Origin: Fluctibacter halophilus
GTDB taxonomy: Bacteria > Pseudomonadota > Gammaproteobacteria > Enterobacterales > Alteromonadaceae
Reading direction: 5' to 3'
Assembly (NCBI RefSeq): GCF_020687825.1
Contig: NZ_JAJEWP010000002.1
Span: forward strand, 532,102-596,101
Length of the DNA: 64,000 nt
Below, one piece after another: positions 8,585 through 17,043 of this stretch. The notes under the pieces are model-generated. The model had not been told where the DNA came from, made no database searches, and saw nothing but the letters and a program-made list of their open reading frames with translations. Positions within the stretch are counted from its first letter, which is position 1. Each line of letters opens with the position of its first letter. The position numbers and the translations under genes were made by a program.

Positions 8585-9412
8585 TCAGGCCCCGCTGCGC
8601 GGGGTGTGTGCCAGCAATGTTTGCAGCGCCTTGGGGGTCACGCCCAAGTGCTTTTTCAGTGTGCGGGTAAAGTGGCTCTGATCGGCAAAACCCGCGCTGA
8701 CACTGGCCGTCGTGATGGTCTGTCGGTGACTGAGGATTTCTGCAATCCCTTTTTGCACCGCCAGTGATTGCCGGTACTCGGAGATGGATAGCCCAAAATG
8801 GTCGTGGAACACCCGGCTGAGGTGAACCCGGTGAACACCCACATCCAGAGCAATTTGTTGGATATTCATGGATGTTTCATGTAGCGCCTGTTGTGCCAGT
8901 AGCAGCCACACCGGTGGTTGCCTGAAGGACGGCGTGTCGCCTTTTGAGGCGCTGAACATGCCCAGTACTGTCGCCTCCAGATCGACATGCCCGGCATTTG
9001 CTGGATTAAATAGCACAGCAGATAGCTGGCGCCACAGTGACCTGGTCTGTTTGACCTGAGACAGGTGCCAGTTTACGTGGCCAAACTCGGCAACAAACTC
9101 ATCCTCTTCGGCGTCGAGGTTGATCGACAGGAATAACGCACCGTTGGGGCCAATCTGGTTGCTGTGTTGGTAGGCGACCGGCTTGTATTCAACCATGCCC
9201 TTGGTTTGGCTGAATTCAGTGTTCAGGGTGCGTTCTTTGGCCTGTCCGCACAGTAATGTTGATAGCTGGGCAACTGAATGAGTGTGTGGTGGCATGTACA
9301 CATCAGGGGCGTAGTACACCAGCCTGACGTCTTTCACGATGTCGTTGATGACCGGCGAGAGCGCGACGGCGAGGTGTTCATCATCGGCAAGACGACGAAG
9401 GGTATTTGGCAT
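8585..9412 (-). CDS. AraC family transcriptional regulator
   Basis: The 275-residue protein has an N-terminal cupin-like sensing region (PDVYMPPHTHSVAQL) and a C-terminal double helix-turn-helix (MNIQQIALDVGVHRVHLSRVF, first HTH, and TASVSAGFADQSHFTRTLKK, second HTH), the canonical AraC/XylS signature. It is probably dimeric and ligand-responsive; the ligand is unknown. The start ATG at 9412 faces a 260-bp gap before the divergent GNAT gene. Its position just upstream of the serine hydrolase suggests that gene as a target. Confidence 0.9.
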   Translation of the reverse strand: MPNTLRRLADDEHLAVALSPVINDIVKDVRLVYYAPDVYMPPHTHSVAQLSTLLCGQAKERTLNTEFSQTKGMVEYKPVAYQHSNQIGPNGALFLSINLDAEEDEFVAEFGHVNWHLSQVKQTRSLWRQLSAVLFNPANAGHVDLEATVLGMFSASKGDTPSFRQPPVWLLLAQQALHETSMNIQQIALDVGVHRVHLSRVFHDHFGLSISEYRQSLAVQKGIAEILSHRQTITTASVSAGFADQSHFTRTLKKHLGVTPKALQTLLAHTPRSGA

Positions 9413-9673
9413 CGTGTTTACACCTCGCTAAAAGGGAATTCATGGATGTAAATATAGCAATGCAGAGGGTCGGTTCAAAGGCGCCCGTTGTAACGGTCTG
9501 TGTCGCAAAGCTGACCGAGCACTGTGCCACCGTTGCAAACCATCACCCATCGGCCAATGTTGGCCTTGAGTCACTGCGAACACACGTCCGTCGCTGTTTC
9601 ATAAAGTTTTTTAGTTTCAATGTGTTAGTATGCACGCCGAGTCACAGCATGCCTGGTCAGGGACAACAACAGA

Positions 9674-10075
9674 ATGGCTATCACGTTTACCATCAATCAT
9701 CCTATTTCGGTGCAACAGTTTGCTGAAGTGCTCGGCGCTTCCGGTCTTGGCGAGCGCGAGCTTGTCGAGGACGCGGTATTTATGCAGGGCATTCTCGACC
9801 ATGCTGACGTGCTGGTGTCGGCCTGGCATGGTGAGCAATTGGTTGGCGTGGCGCGCTCCATTACCGATTTTCACTGCGCGTGTTATCTGTCGGAGCTGGC
9901 CATTCGCAAGGACTATCAAAACCTTGGACTGGGCAAAAAGCTGCAACAGCTCACACAGCAGCAACTGGGGCCACGGTGCAAACTGATCCTGCTGGCGACC
10001 GACGGTTCAAACCACTACTACGAAAAAATGGGCTTTCAGAAAAACCCACGTTGCTGGGTGCTCGAAGGCGGCTAG
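9674..10075 (+). CDS. GNAT family N-acetyltransferase
   Basis: The 133-residue protein is a single GNAT domain. LSELAIRKDYQNLGLGKKL is the acetyl-CoA pyrophosphate-binding motif A (R/Q-x-x-G-x-G/A), and NHYYEKMGFQ is motif B. The acceptor substrate cannot be read from the sequence. The gene ends in the tetranucleotide CTAG, where its stop codon overlaps the stop of the convergent small membrane protein gene. Confidence 0.85.
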   Translation: MAITFTINHPISVQQFAEVLGASGLGERELVEDAVFMQGILDHADVLVSAWHGEQLVGVARSITDFHCACYLSELAIRKDYQNLGLGKKLQQLTQQQLGPRCKLILLATDGSNHYYEKMGFQKNPRCWVLEGG

Positions 10076-10293
10076 TCCTGCGTCGCCGGGGTGGGCACGT
10101 CATTTTTAAGCACCATGCACGCGAGGTAAATAAACCCCAATGGTGGCATAAAGGCCAGCAGCACACCGATCAAACCCGCCAGTCGCGGAGTGTTGGTTTT
10201 GCGTTTACCGAGCAGGTAGCTTGAGATACCGATGATCACCACAGAGGCGACGATAAACTGGCCAAACAGGGTGGCACTGATGTTCATGGGCAA
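10072..10293 (-). CDS. Small two-span membrane protein
   Basis: A 73-residue protein with two hydrophobic helices (FIVASVVIIGISSYLLG and LIGVLLAFMPPLGFIYLACMV) separated by a basic loop (KRKTNTPR), implying both termini on the same side. No family is recognised. Its stop overlaps that of the convergent GNAT gene by four bases. It lies 37 bp downstream of nothing coding on its own strand apart from the lipoprotein operon, which reads away from it. Confidence 0.6.
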   Translation of the reverse strand: MPMNISATLFGQFIVASVVIIGISSYLLGKRKTNTPRLAGLIGVLLAFMPPLGFIYLACMVLKNDVPTPATQD

Positions 10294-10330
10294 AACTCCT
10301 TTTTGCGAACGTTATTGACGCTGGTGTGGA

Positions 10331-10735
10331 TCACACGCCAGAAATAGGTTTACGTTGAACTAACTTTATCACGGCATCGTCGCTGACGTTTTCTTCCACG
10401 CGCTGTAAAACGTATTCATTTCCCTCCTCTGCATTTAATTCATAGCGACGGAACATGAAAAAGGATGAGCTGTCACAGCGCAGAACAACTTCGTACTTAT
10501 CTGCTGGCAAAATGGCACTTTTCGTAGCCAACGCAACGGGGTCATCGATGATGATATTACCTTGTATATCGAACACTTTTTGAATTTGAGTAGCGTAGGC
10601 GACGCCAAATAATGCAAATTCACTTTTGGTTGAGATCTTGATGGCCTTCGACATGTCAGCTTCGTTCACAAGTGGTGAAACATGGGCACAAGCAGTTAAC
10701 AGGGCTGCCGTAAAAATAACGAATAGTTTGTGCAT
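10331..10735 (-). CDS. Small lipoprotein, last gene of a three-lipoprotein operon
   Basis: A 134-residue protein with a signal peptide and lipobox LLTAC, so it is predicted to be lipid-anchored. The mature part is beta-rich with no recognised domain (DKYEVVLRCDSSSFFMFRRY). The gene sits 22 bp after the stop of the preceding lipoprotein gene, on the same strand and probably in the same transcript. Function unknown. Confidence 0.7.
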   Translation of the reverse strand: MHKLFVIFTAALLTACAHVSPLVNEADMSKAIKISTKSEFALFGVAYATQIQKVFDIQGNIIIDDPVALATKSAILPADKYEVVLRCDSSSFFMFRRYELNAEEGNEYVLQRVEENVSDDAVIKLVQRKPISGV

Positions 10736-10757
10736 GAGGTTTCTCCAACTCTTTACG

Positions 10758-11471
10758 TTATTGCACGTCGTTTGTTGCTTGGTTTTCGAGTACGTTTAAC
10801 GTTTTGCTGAGGGTTATCAGGTGGATATTCAGGTCATCGGGGTGAATATGCCAGCCTGTCCCATTGTCAACGATCGTTTGCAACCCCTGAATCTTGCTGT
10901 AAGTCTTCTGATTTTGAATATCAAATACCGATATCTTGATGCTGATTGCTGGTGTCGTGCCGTTTGAGCTGTCAAACAGTATGTTGGGCGGATGAATGGT
11001 ATTGTCGGTTGCGTTGTCCCAGGTGGCGACATTCCCTGAATAGCGGGCAAAGGTCTTAAAAACCTCGAACGATACCAGTAGTTGAGCATCGGTCTCGCTG
11101 ACCAATGTTGCAACAACTGACGCATTGAATGCGTTAAATTTCTTAATGTCTTTCTGACCCGTCACCGGATCAAAAAAACCGCCAAACTCTCGTTGCTTTT
11201 GCGCATAGATCGTTTGGAATCTGCTCGAAGCCAAAGCTTCAAACCCTTTGTCTTTCAGAATGGCCAGAATGCCACGTTCAAGATCCTGCTTAAACTGCGG
11301 GTGCAGGCGCAACTCCTCAGACACGAGGATATCGGAGATTGCGATGGTTTTGACAGGGCGATCAAGCCAACGGGCATTGTCCTGAACGATGATATCTGGA
11401 TTAGGGATCATGCGACATCCCGTCACCAGCAGTAGCATGACAGAACAGTATAAGAATCGCCGTTTAATCAT
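10758..11471 (-). CDS. Lipoprotein, paralogue of the upstream lipoprotein
   Basis: About 237 residues from the ATG at 11471 (MIKRRFLYC, lipobox LVTGC). This start overlaps the end of the upstream gene by 8 nt, which supports translational coupling; the open frame continues further upstream but without a signal-peptide-like N-terminus. The mature protein resembles its neighbour: the FGGFFDPVTGQKD segment aligns with AGGYIDEYTGKVD, followed by a short helix and a conserved central strand. An outer-membrane assembly or secretion-accessory role would be guesswork. Confidence 0.75.
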   Translation of the reverse strand: MIKRRFLYCSVMLLLVTGCRMIPNPDIIVQDNARWLDRPVKTIAISDILVSEELRLHPQFKQDLERGILAILKDKGFEALASSRFQTIYAQKQREFGGFFDPVTGQKDIKKFNAFNASVVATLVSETDAQLLVSFEVFKTFARYSGNVATWDNATDNTIHPPNILFDSSNGTTPAISIKISVFDIQNQKTYSKIQGLQTIVDNGTGWHIHPDDLNIHLITLSKTLNVLENQATNDVQ

Positions 11472-12186
11472 TGAAGAGTTTCCGGAACGCTTCTTCGACA
11501 GAAAAATCCAATTTGGCCTCGTCGCGTAACAGCTTATCAACGGGGATAGATTCAAACTCATCGTCATCATTTAGTTTGGCAACCAACTGTACACCACCGG
11601 CACCCATGTACAATTCCTTACCGTCCATATCTTCCATGAACACCATCAAAGAAAGCGCCGGGATTTTGCCTGATGTATTCGCCACCAGTGTGCTGAGGAA
11701 ATTGGTCAGGTCACTGTTACTCAGTTCGTAGGGTTCTTCCTGTCCATCCCACTGGGCTCGATAATCACCAAAATGCGCAGTACGACGTCGTAAGTCATAA
11801 AACAAGACACTGTCTATACCGTGAGTCGCACGTAAGGATTGCAGGGTTTTTTGACGGATTTGATTACGCTTGTCAGTATCGACCTTGCCGGTGTATTCAT
11901 CAATATAGCCGCCTGCCAGGGCTTTCTGTTTTTCAAACTCGTCAAAATAAAGGCTTTCGTCGAAGACCTTGATCCCTCTGGATTCGAAAATGTCTGTGAC
12001 TTTTGATGCGTAATAGTCTCTGATGTCGGTACGGTACTCCAGTGCGTCAGGCATTGAGAACCCAGTCAGTACAATGGCTTTATAGTTGACCAGGTATTCC
12101 TGTCCGGAAATTGCAACGCGGTGGGTGCTTTTACAGGCGGAAAGCACGAAAAAAGAGCAGATGAGTACTGAAATAATACGCTTCAA
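11464..12186 (-). CDS. Lipoprotein, first gene of the lipoprotein operon
   Basis: About 240 residues. The TTG at 12186 is preferred because AAGGA lies about 8 nt upstream and the signal peptide then starts cleanly (KRIISVLICSFFVLSAC, lipobox LSAC). An upstream start at 12231 would add 15 polar residues. The mature region shares a motif with the next gene (AGGYIDEYTGKVD), so the two genes probably arose by tandem duplication. No enzymatic motif is visible. Confidence 0.7.
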   Translation of the reverse strand: MKRIISVLICSFFVLSACKSTHRVAISGQEYLVNYKAIVLTGFSMPDALEYRTDIRDYYASKVTDIFESRGIKVFDESLYFDEFEKQKALAGGYIDEYTGKVDTDKRNQIRQKTLQSLRATHGIDSVLFYDLRRRTAHFGDYRAQWDGQEEPYELSNSDLTNFLSTLVANTSGKIPALSLMVFMEDMDGKELYMGAGGVQLVAKLNDDDEFESIPVDKLLRDEAKLDFSVEEAFRKLFND

Positions 12187-12423
12187 GGCTAAGTTCCTTT
12201 TTGGTCGTTCGTCCTTTGCCAACAATGGCACTTCCTATGGAAATAGTTTGCCGTACTTTTTCGTCAATGTCGATAAAACCACAGTACACGCCAGTGACAC
12301 TGTGAGTTGTGCACTCAGCTCGGAGAGTAACGTTTTTGACTGACCTTGATGTGCCGGGCTATTTTACACTCAGCCAGCCAGTCGCAACGGCACTTTTACG
12401 TTACTGGCAGGCAAATAAAGCCC

Positions 12424-14421
12424 TCAACGCAGCTTCTCGCGGTGATCGTAATCATCGTCCTCAAAGCCACCGTCAACATAGTACATGTACTCTGACAGGT
12501 AAGACTTGGCATAGTCCTGCAGGCGATTGCGCAGCCGCTTATAACGGGGAGGGGCGTGGTTCTCTTTTTCCCGTGCGGTCTTCTCCGCTTCCAGTGCGGC
12601 GCTGACTTTTTCAACCTGATCCGACAACACCCCTTCCCGCACACTGCCGTCGTCATCGCCGATCAGGGCTTCGCCACGACCCACGTCCATGTCATACCCG
12701 GCATGCAGCGTGTGGTTGGTGCTGGTGGCAGGGGTTCGCGATGCACTACCGGTGTTGTTCAGGGTCTGAATGTTGATGGCGGTGTACCCCGACTGGCAAC
12801 TGTAATCCAGCGCCACATTGCCGCAAACCTTGTATTCGTCATCGCTGAACTCCGCGTCATACACCCGTTGATGCAGTGAGGTGCGGGACACGGTCGGGTT
12901 ATCTGAGTACGTTTGACCTGACGGCGCGGAGAACGACACGCCCCAGCCAATCCGATCGCCATGGCCCAGTACCATTTGGATCCCCAGCGCGCGTTTTTGC
13001 GACAGCAGCCGGGCATGTCGGTCGATGGCCTGTCCAATGCCCTCAAGGGTGCGGATATTCGTGTTGTTGATGTAGGTGTTTTGCGAGCCGCCGCCGGTAA
13101 ACAGGCTGCCGAATATTGGTGCGCGCAGATAGCGTGGATACACCGCTGTCACATTGCACCCCAGCGCGGTTAGCTGGGGTTCGATCAGTTCATGGGTGCG
13201 CATGTCCAAATCGTAAAACGCGCCGTAGCGGAAAAAGTCGATCAGCAGTGCTTCGCAGCCGTTGTCTTTGACCGGGCATTCGTCGGCCTCATCCTCTTCG
13301 CCATAGATTGCCGGCGGTGGCGTGTCGGTGGGATCATCGCCATCATCGTCGCCGCCTTTGAGGGCAAGGGTGGTGACCTGGGCCTGAATGGGAAAGGCGT
13401 ACAAATAGCTGCCCATGGTCGGCACCACCAGTTTGAGGACCACCGTCTCGCCAACGCCCATCGCAGCATGGGTGAGTACATCGATGCCATAACTGAGTTG
13501 ATTGGCAGCCAGGGTCACATTACCGCTGAGCACCTCAATGCTGACGTGCCGGGTGTTAATGGCCGGGTTGAGGAAAAACAATGACGCGGTATTCCCGGCG
13601 CTGACGGCGGGTGTGGCGGCAAAAAACAGCCCGCGCAATTCACAGGGCATCGCCGGTTGGGTATACAACAAGGGGCCGTCAATCGGGATGTCGGTGCCGG
13701 CGAACCACATTTTACCGTCCATCAGATGGCCAAAGGCGTCTATGTCCTGGCTACTTATCTGCCCATCACCGGTCAAATCACCGGCGGCCAGACAACTCAC
13801 CGGGGTAGTGTCGGGCTGTTCAAGGTAGCGCCCCAGCAGGTTGGCATCTTGCTGGTTGGCGACGCCGTCCCCGTTGACGTCACCCAGGACAAACTGGGGC
13901 AGGAATTCTCCTGCGCGATAGAGTTCTTCAAAACGTTTCATTACCTCAGCAGGGAAGGGTTGTTGACCTATCACGGTGACCGGATTGTGGTTCAGTTGCC
14001 AGTTGAGCTTATCCAGCACGACGTCGTTTTGGGCGCCACCGCGCACGGTAAAGCCGGTATGACTGCGCTGTGTGGCGCCAGGGTACAGATCACCAAAAAT
14101 GGCGTGGTTGTCGGTCAGCTCGAATCGCTCATCCTGTAACTGCACTGTACCTTCAGTGGCGTGGGACACGGTGGTGGCATCACTGACAACAATGGCGCGA
14201 AAGGTGTAGTCCATCAGGCCACTGTCGACCGGTGTGCGGGCCATCAGGTCATAACCGGTTATCGTGATACCTTCCAGACCTGTGGCAACGTTAAGATCCC
14301 GGTAGCTTGCCAGTGGGATTTCACTCGGTTTGGCCACTTTGGACGATGTGGCCGAATCGTCATCAAACAGTGCGCAGCCGCCCAGCAGCGACAGCAAAAT
14401 AAGGGAAAGCAGGGGTTTCAT
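12424..14421 (-). CDS. Large lipoprotein with dockerin-type calcium-binding repeats
   Basis: A 665-residue protein from ATG 14421, chosen because GGAG lies 6-7 nt upstream and the lipobox (LLGGC) follows at once. A beta-rich N-terminal region is followed by two EF-hand-like loops, GDVNGDGVANQQDA and GDLTGDGQISSQDI, the duplicated Dx(N/T)xDGxxxxxD pattern of type I dockerins. Then come another beta-rich region, an Asp-rich linker (KGGDDDGDDPTDTPPP), and a C-terminal region with Cys pairs and a VLGHGDRIGW motif. It ends in a charged coiled segment. No cohesin partner is evident in the window, so the repeats may only bind calcium. Confidence 0.75.
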   Translation of the reverse strand: MKPLLSLILLSLLGGCALFDDDSATSSKVAKPSEIPLASYRDLNVATGLEGITITGYDLMARTPVDSGLMDYTFRAIVVSDATTVSHATEGTVQLQDERFELTDNHAIFGDLYPGATQRSHTGFTVRGGAQNDVVLDKLNWQLNHNPVTVIGQQPFPAEVMKRFEELYRAGEFLPQFVLGDVNGDGVANQQDANLLGRYLEQPDTTPVSCLAAGDLTGDGQISSQDIDAFGHLMDGKMWFAGTDIPIDGPLLYTQPAMPCELRGLFFAATPAVSAGNTASLFFLNPAINTRHVSIEVLSGNVTLAANQLSYGIDVLTHAAMGVGETVVLKLVVPTMGSYLYAFPIQAQVTTLALKGGDDDGDDPTDTPPPAIYGEEDEADECPVKDNGCEALLIDFFRYGAFYDLDMRTHELIEPQLTALGCNVTAVYPRYLRAPIFGSLFTGGGSQNTYINNTNIRTLEGIGQAIDRHARLLSQKRALGIQMVLGHGDRIGWGVSFSAPSGQTYSDNPTVSRTSLHQRVYDAEFSDDEYKVCGNVALDYSCQSGYTAINIQTLNNTGSASRTPATSTNHTLHAGYDMDVGRGEALIGDDDGSVREGVLSDQVEKVSAALEAEKTAREKENHAPPRYKRLRNRLQDYAKSYLSEYMYYVDGGFEDDDYDHREKLR

Positions 14422-14541
14422 CACAGCCTCCATTGCAGGGAATGTCTCTGCCCGCATCAAAAAAGGCTGGATGGTGGCGACCGCAGAACCGGACTCATTG
14501 ACGTTAGTATAGAAGAGACTGGCCAGGGGCTGCGTAGAAAT

Positions 14542-14919
14542 TTATCCTGCTAGCGGCAGACTGACGTAAACGAAAACCGCGCCACACAGTTGGGCAATCA
14601 CGCCCAGCGGACGAAAACCGTGGCCAATTCTGGCGGTTCGCAAGGCAAAGCGTCGATGGCGCTGTTCACCGATCATGATCAGAAACACACTGACAAAGCA
14701 CAGCAGTCCACCTAACCCTGCCAGTAACCACGGGTAGCGAGAATGGGAGGCAAACACGATGAACAGCACGCCCACGAGCAAGCGGCTGGTGATTTCAACG
14801 CCATGAAACCAGCGCTTGCGACTAAACGCAGCGATGCCGTTGGCAAACGCCATCGGTCGCATCAGCATCAGGGTTCCGATAGCAAACATCCCCACGCCAA
14901 ACAAAAACAGTACAATCAC
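14542..14919 (-). CDS. Small integral membrane protein
   Basis: A 125-residue protein with four hydrophobic helices (LFGVGMFAIGTLMLM, LLVGVLFIVFAS, LAGLGGLLCFVSVFLIMI, LGVIAQLCGAVFVYVSL) and a basic loop (EQRHRRFALRTAR). No named family. The start is GTG at 14919, with only a distant GGAAC as ribosome-binding site. It precedes the dockerin lipoprotein gene by 120 bp on the same strand. Confidence 0.6.
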   Translation of the reverse strand: MIVLFLFGVGMFAIGTLMLMRPMAFANGIAAFSRKRWFHGVEITSRLLVGVLFIVFASHSRYPWLLAGLGGLLCFVSVFLIMIGEQRHRRFALRTARIGHGFRPLGVIAQLCGAVFVYVSLPLAG

Positions 14920-15044
14920 AGTGTGGTTTGTTCCTTAAAAAAGTCGCCTCATGAAGACAGTCTGGTTGGACGGGCCTGCATGAATGCGTGTTTATCAGGT
15001 TTACTGTACTACAGCGAGCCAGTGTAACCACGTTGTGCGTCGAC

Positions 15045-15074
15045 AAAAAAGCCGCCAGAAAGGCGGCTTTTTTT
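15045..15074. terminator. Bidirectional rho-independent terminator
   Basis: AAAAAAGCCGCC, a five-base loop, then GGCGGCTTTTTT. The symmetrical A and T tracts let it work from either side. It lies 16 bp beyond the asnB stop and so ends asnB transcription. Confidence 0.9.
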
Positions 15075-15089
15075 AATACCAAGATCCGA

Positions 15090-16766
15090 TTATTTGGATG
15101 GTTGCTGGCCGTGCACACTGATCACGCTGCGACCGGAAGGGTCCGCCATGTTCTTGAAGCTTTCGTCCCACTCCAGTGCTTCCACCGTGGAGCAGGCGAT
15201 GGACTTGCCACCGGGCACACATTTGGCGGCACTTTCCTGCGGGAAGTAGCTCTCAAAAATGGTGCGGTAGAAGTAGCCCTCTTTGGTGTCCGGGGTATTA
15301 ACCGGGAAGCGGAACTCAGCCGTGGCCAGTTGTTGGTCGCTGATTTCGTCCTCAACGTGCTCTTTGATCGAGTCAATCCAGGAATAGCCTACACCGTCGC
15401 CAAACTGTTCCTTCTGGCGCCACAGCACTTCGGCTGGCAGGTATTCGCCATTGTCGAAGGCTTTACGCAGGATCCATTTTTCCATCTTCCCGTCCAGACA
15501 CATTTTGTCCTGTGGGTTGAGGCGCATGGCCACATCCACAAAGCGCTTGTCGAGGAAGGGCACACGGGCTTCCACACCCCAGGCCGAGGTGGCTTTGTTG
15601 GCGCGGGCACAATCGAACATGTGCAGGCGTGACAATTTGCGCACGGTTTCCTCATGGAACTCTTTGGCATTGGGGGCTTTGTGGAAATACAGATAGCCAC
15701 CAAAGATCTCATCGGCCCCTTCCCCGGACAACACCATTTTGATCCCCATGGCCTTGATCTTACGGCTCATCAGGTACATCGGCGTGGCAGCACGGATGGT
15801 GGTGGTGTCATAGGTTTCGAGGAAATAAATCACATCACGGATGGCATCAATGCCTTCCTGGATGGTGAAGTGGATTTCATGGTGCACGGTGCCGATCATG
15901 TCCGCCACTTTGCGCGCGGCAGCGAGGTCCGGTGCCCCTTCCAGTCCGACCGAGAAGGAGTGCAAACGGGGCCACCAGGCATCGGTTTTGTCTTCGTCTT
16001 CGATCCGCTTGGCCACGTATTTGGCCGCAATGGCGGATACCAGTGACGAGTCCAGTCCGCCGGACAACAACACGGCGTAAGGCACATCTGACATCAGGTG
16101 TGATTTGACCGATTGTTCGAAGGCGGCTTTGAGGTCTTCCAGCGACGTGGTGTTGTTCTCGACCGCAGCATAGTCCATCCAGTCGCGCTGATAGTACTTG
16201 GTCAGCTTACCGGTCTTGCTCCACAGGTAGTGTCCTGGCGGGAACTCCTGCACGGTTTTACACACCGGCACCAGGGCTTTCATTTCCGACGCGACATAGA
16301 AATTTCCGTGTTCGTCAAAGCCAGTGTACAGCGGAATAATGCCGATATGGTCACGGGCGATGAGGTAGGCGTCTTCGGTTTCGTCATACAGAATGAAGGC
16401 AAACATGCCTTCCAGTTCGTCAATGAACTCGACCCCTTTTTGCTGATACAGCGGCAGTATCACTTCGCAGTCTGAACGGGTCTTGAAATCGTACGGCTCG
16501 GCCAGATTCTGCTCAAGCTTCTTGTGATTATAGATCTCACCGTTGACGGCCAAAATGTGCTGGTTATTTCGGCTGATCAGCGGCTGTGCACCATTATCGA
16601 CATCGACAATGGCCAGGCGCTCGTGGCATAGGATCGCATTATTATTATTCCAAATACCTGACCAGTCAGGGCCGCGATGGCGTAACAATTTGGAAAGCTC
16701 TAAGGCTTGCGTCCTAAGTTCTGACACGTCGGTTTTGACGTCCAGAATACCGAAAATACCACACAT
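15090..16766 (-). CDS. asnB: Asparagine synthase (glutamine-hydrolysing)
   Basis: The 558-residue enzyme makes asparagine from aspartate, ATP and glutamine. The start at 16766 exposes the catalytic Cys2 after Met removal (MCGIFGIL), as required for the N-terminal class II glutaminase domain (LRHRGPDWSG, HERLAIVD, NGEIYNHKKLE follow). The C-terminal synthetase domain has the PP-loop LLSGGLDSSLVSAIA and GEGADEIFGGY. Length matches AsnB of E. coli. The open frame continues upstream of the Met but would block processing of Cys2. It is monocistronic, ended by the strong terminator beyond its stop. Confidence 0.97.
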   Translation of the reverse strand: MCGIFGILDVKTDVSELRTQALELSKLLRHRGPDWSGIWNNNNAILCHERLAIVDVDNGAQPLISRNNQHILAVNGEIYNHKKLEQNLAEPYDFKTRSDCEVILPLYQQKGVEFIDELEGMFAFILYDETEDAYLIARDHIGIIPLYTGFDEHGNFYVASEMKALVPVCKTVQEFPPGHYLWSKTGKLTKYYQRDWMDYAAVENNTTSLEDLKAAFEQSVKSHLMSDVPYAVLLSGGLDSSLVSAIAAKYVAKRIEDEDKTDAWWPRLHSFSVGLEGAPDLAAARKVADMIGTVHHEIHFTIQEGIDAIRDVIYFLETYDTTTIRAATPMYLMSRKIKAMGIKMVLSGEGADEIFGGYLYFHKAPNAKEFHEETVRKLSRLHMFDCARANKATSAWGVEARVPFLDKRFVDVAMRLNPQDKMCLDGKMEKWILRKAFDNGEYLPAEVLWRQKEQFGDGVGYSWIDSIKEHVEDEISDQQLATAEFRFPVNTPDTKEGYFYRTIFESYFPQESAAKCVPGGKSIACSTVEALEWDESFKNMADPSGRSVISVHGQQPSK

Positions 16767-17008
16767 AGTTTTTGTTCTCTCTTGTTGAATAATGAATGAG
16801 TGTTGAGGGGCAGGCTGTTGGGCTGTCGACATTTCGCTTCCGACCCTGTGTTCCAGCACGAAGGGGGTGTCTGACACCAATGGAAGGGGAAATGACAGGC
16901 AAGCGGCAGTACTGCAGACCTCACCTTGAATGTGCCAGTCTGGTTAAAAAATGCAAGGAGAAAGTGCGGTTTGCTTACAACGTAAGGGAATAAGCTGTAA
17001 TTAAATTA

Positions 17009-17035
17009 CAGACACGGGCGTTGCGCCCGTGTCTG
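17009..17035 (-). terminator. Hairpin terminator after the M28 peptidase gene
   Basis: CAGACACGGGCG, a 3-base loop, CGCCCGTGTCTG: a perfect 12-bp stem located 9 bp past the stop of the 17044-18666 gene. An AT-rich but not pure T tract follows on the minus strand. Confidence 0.75.
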
Positions 17036-17043
17036 CGGGTGGG

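Noticed and set aside
16767..17000. Possible leader or attenuator for asnB
   Set aside because: No T-box, no leader peptide and no clear terminator/antiterminator pair could be seen.
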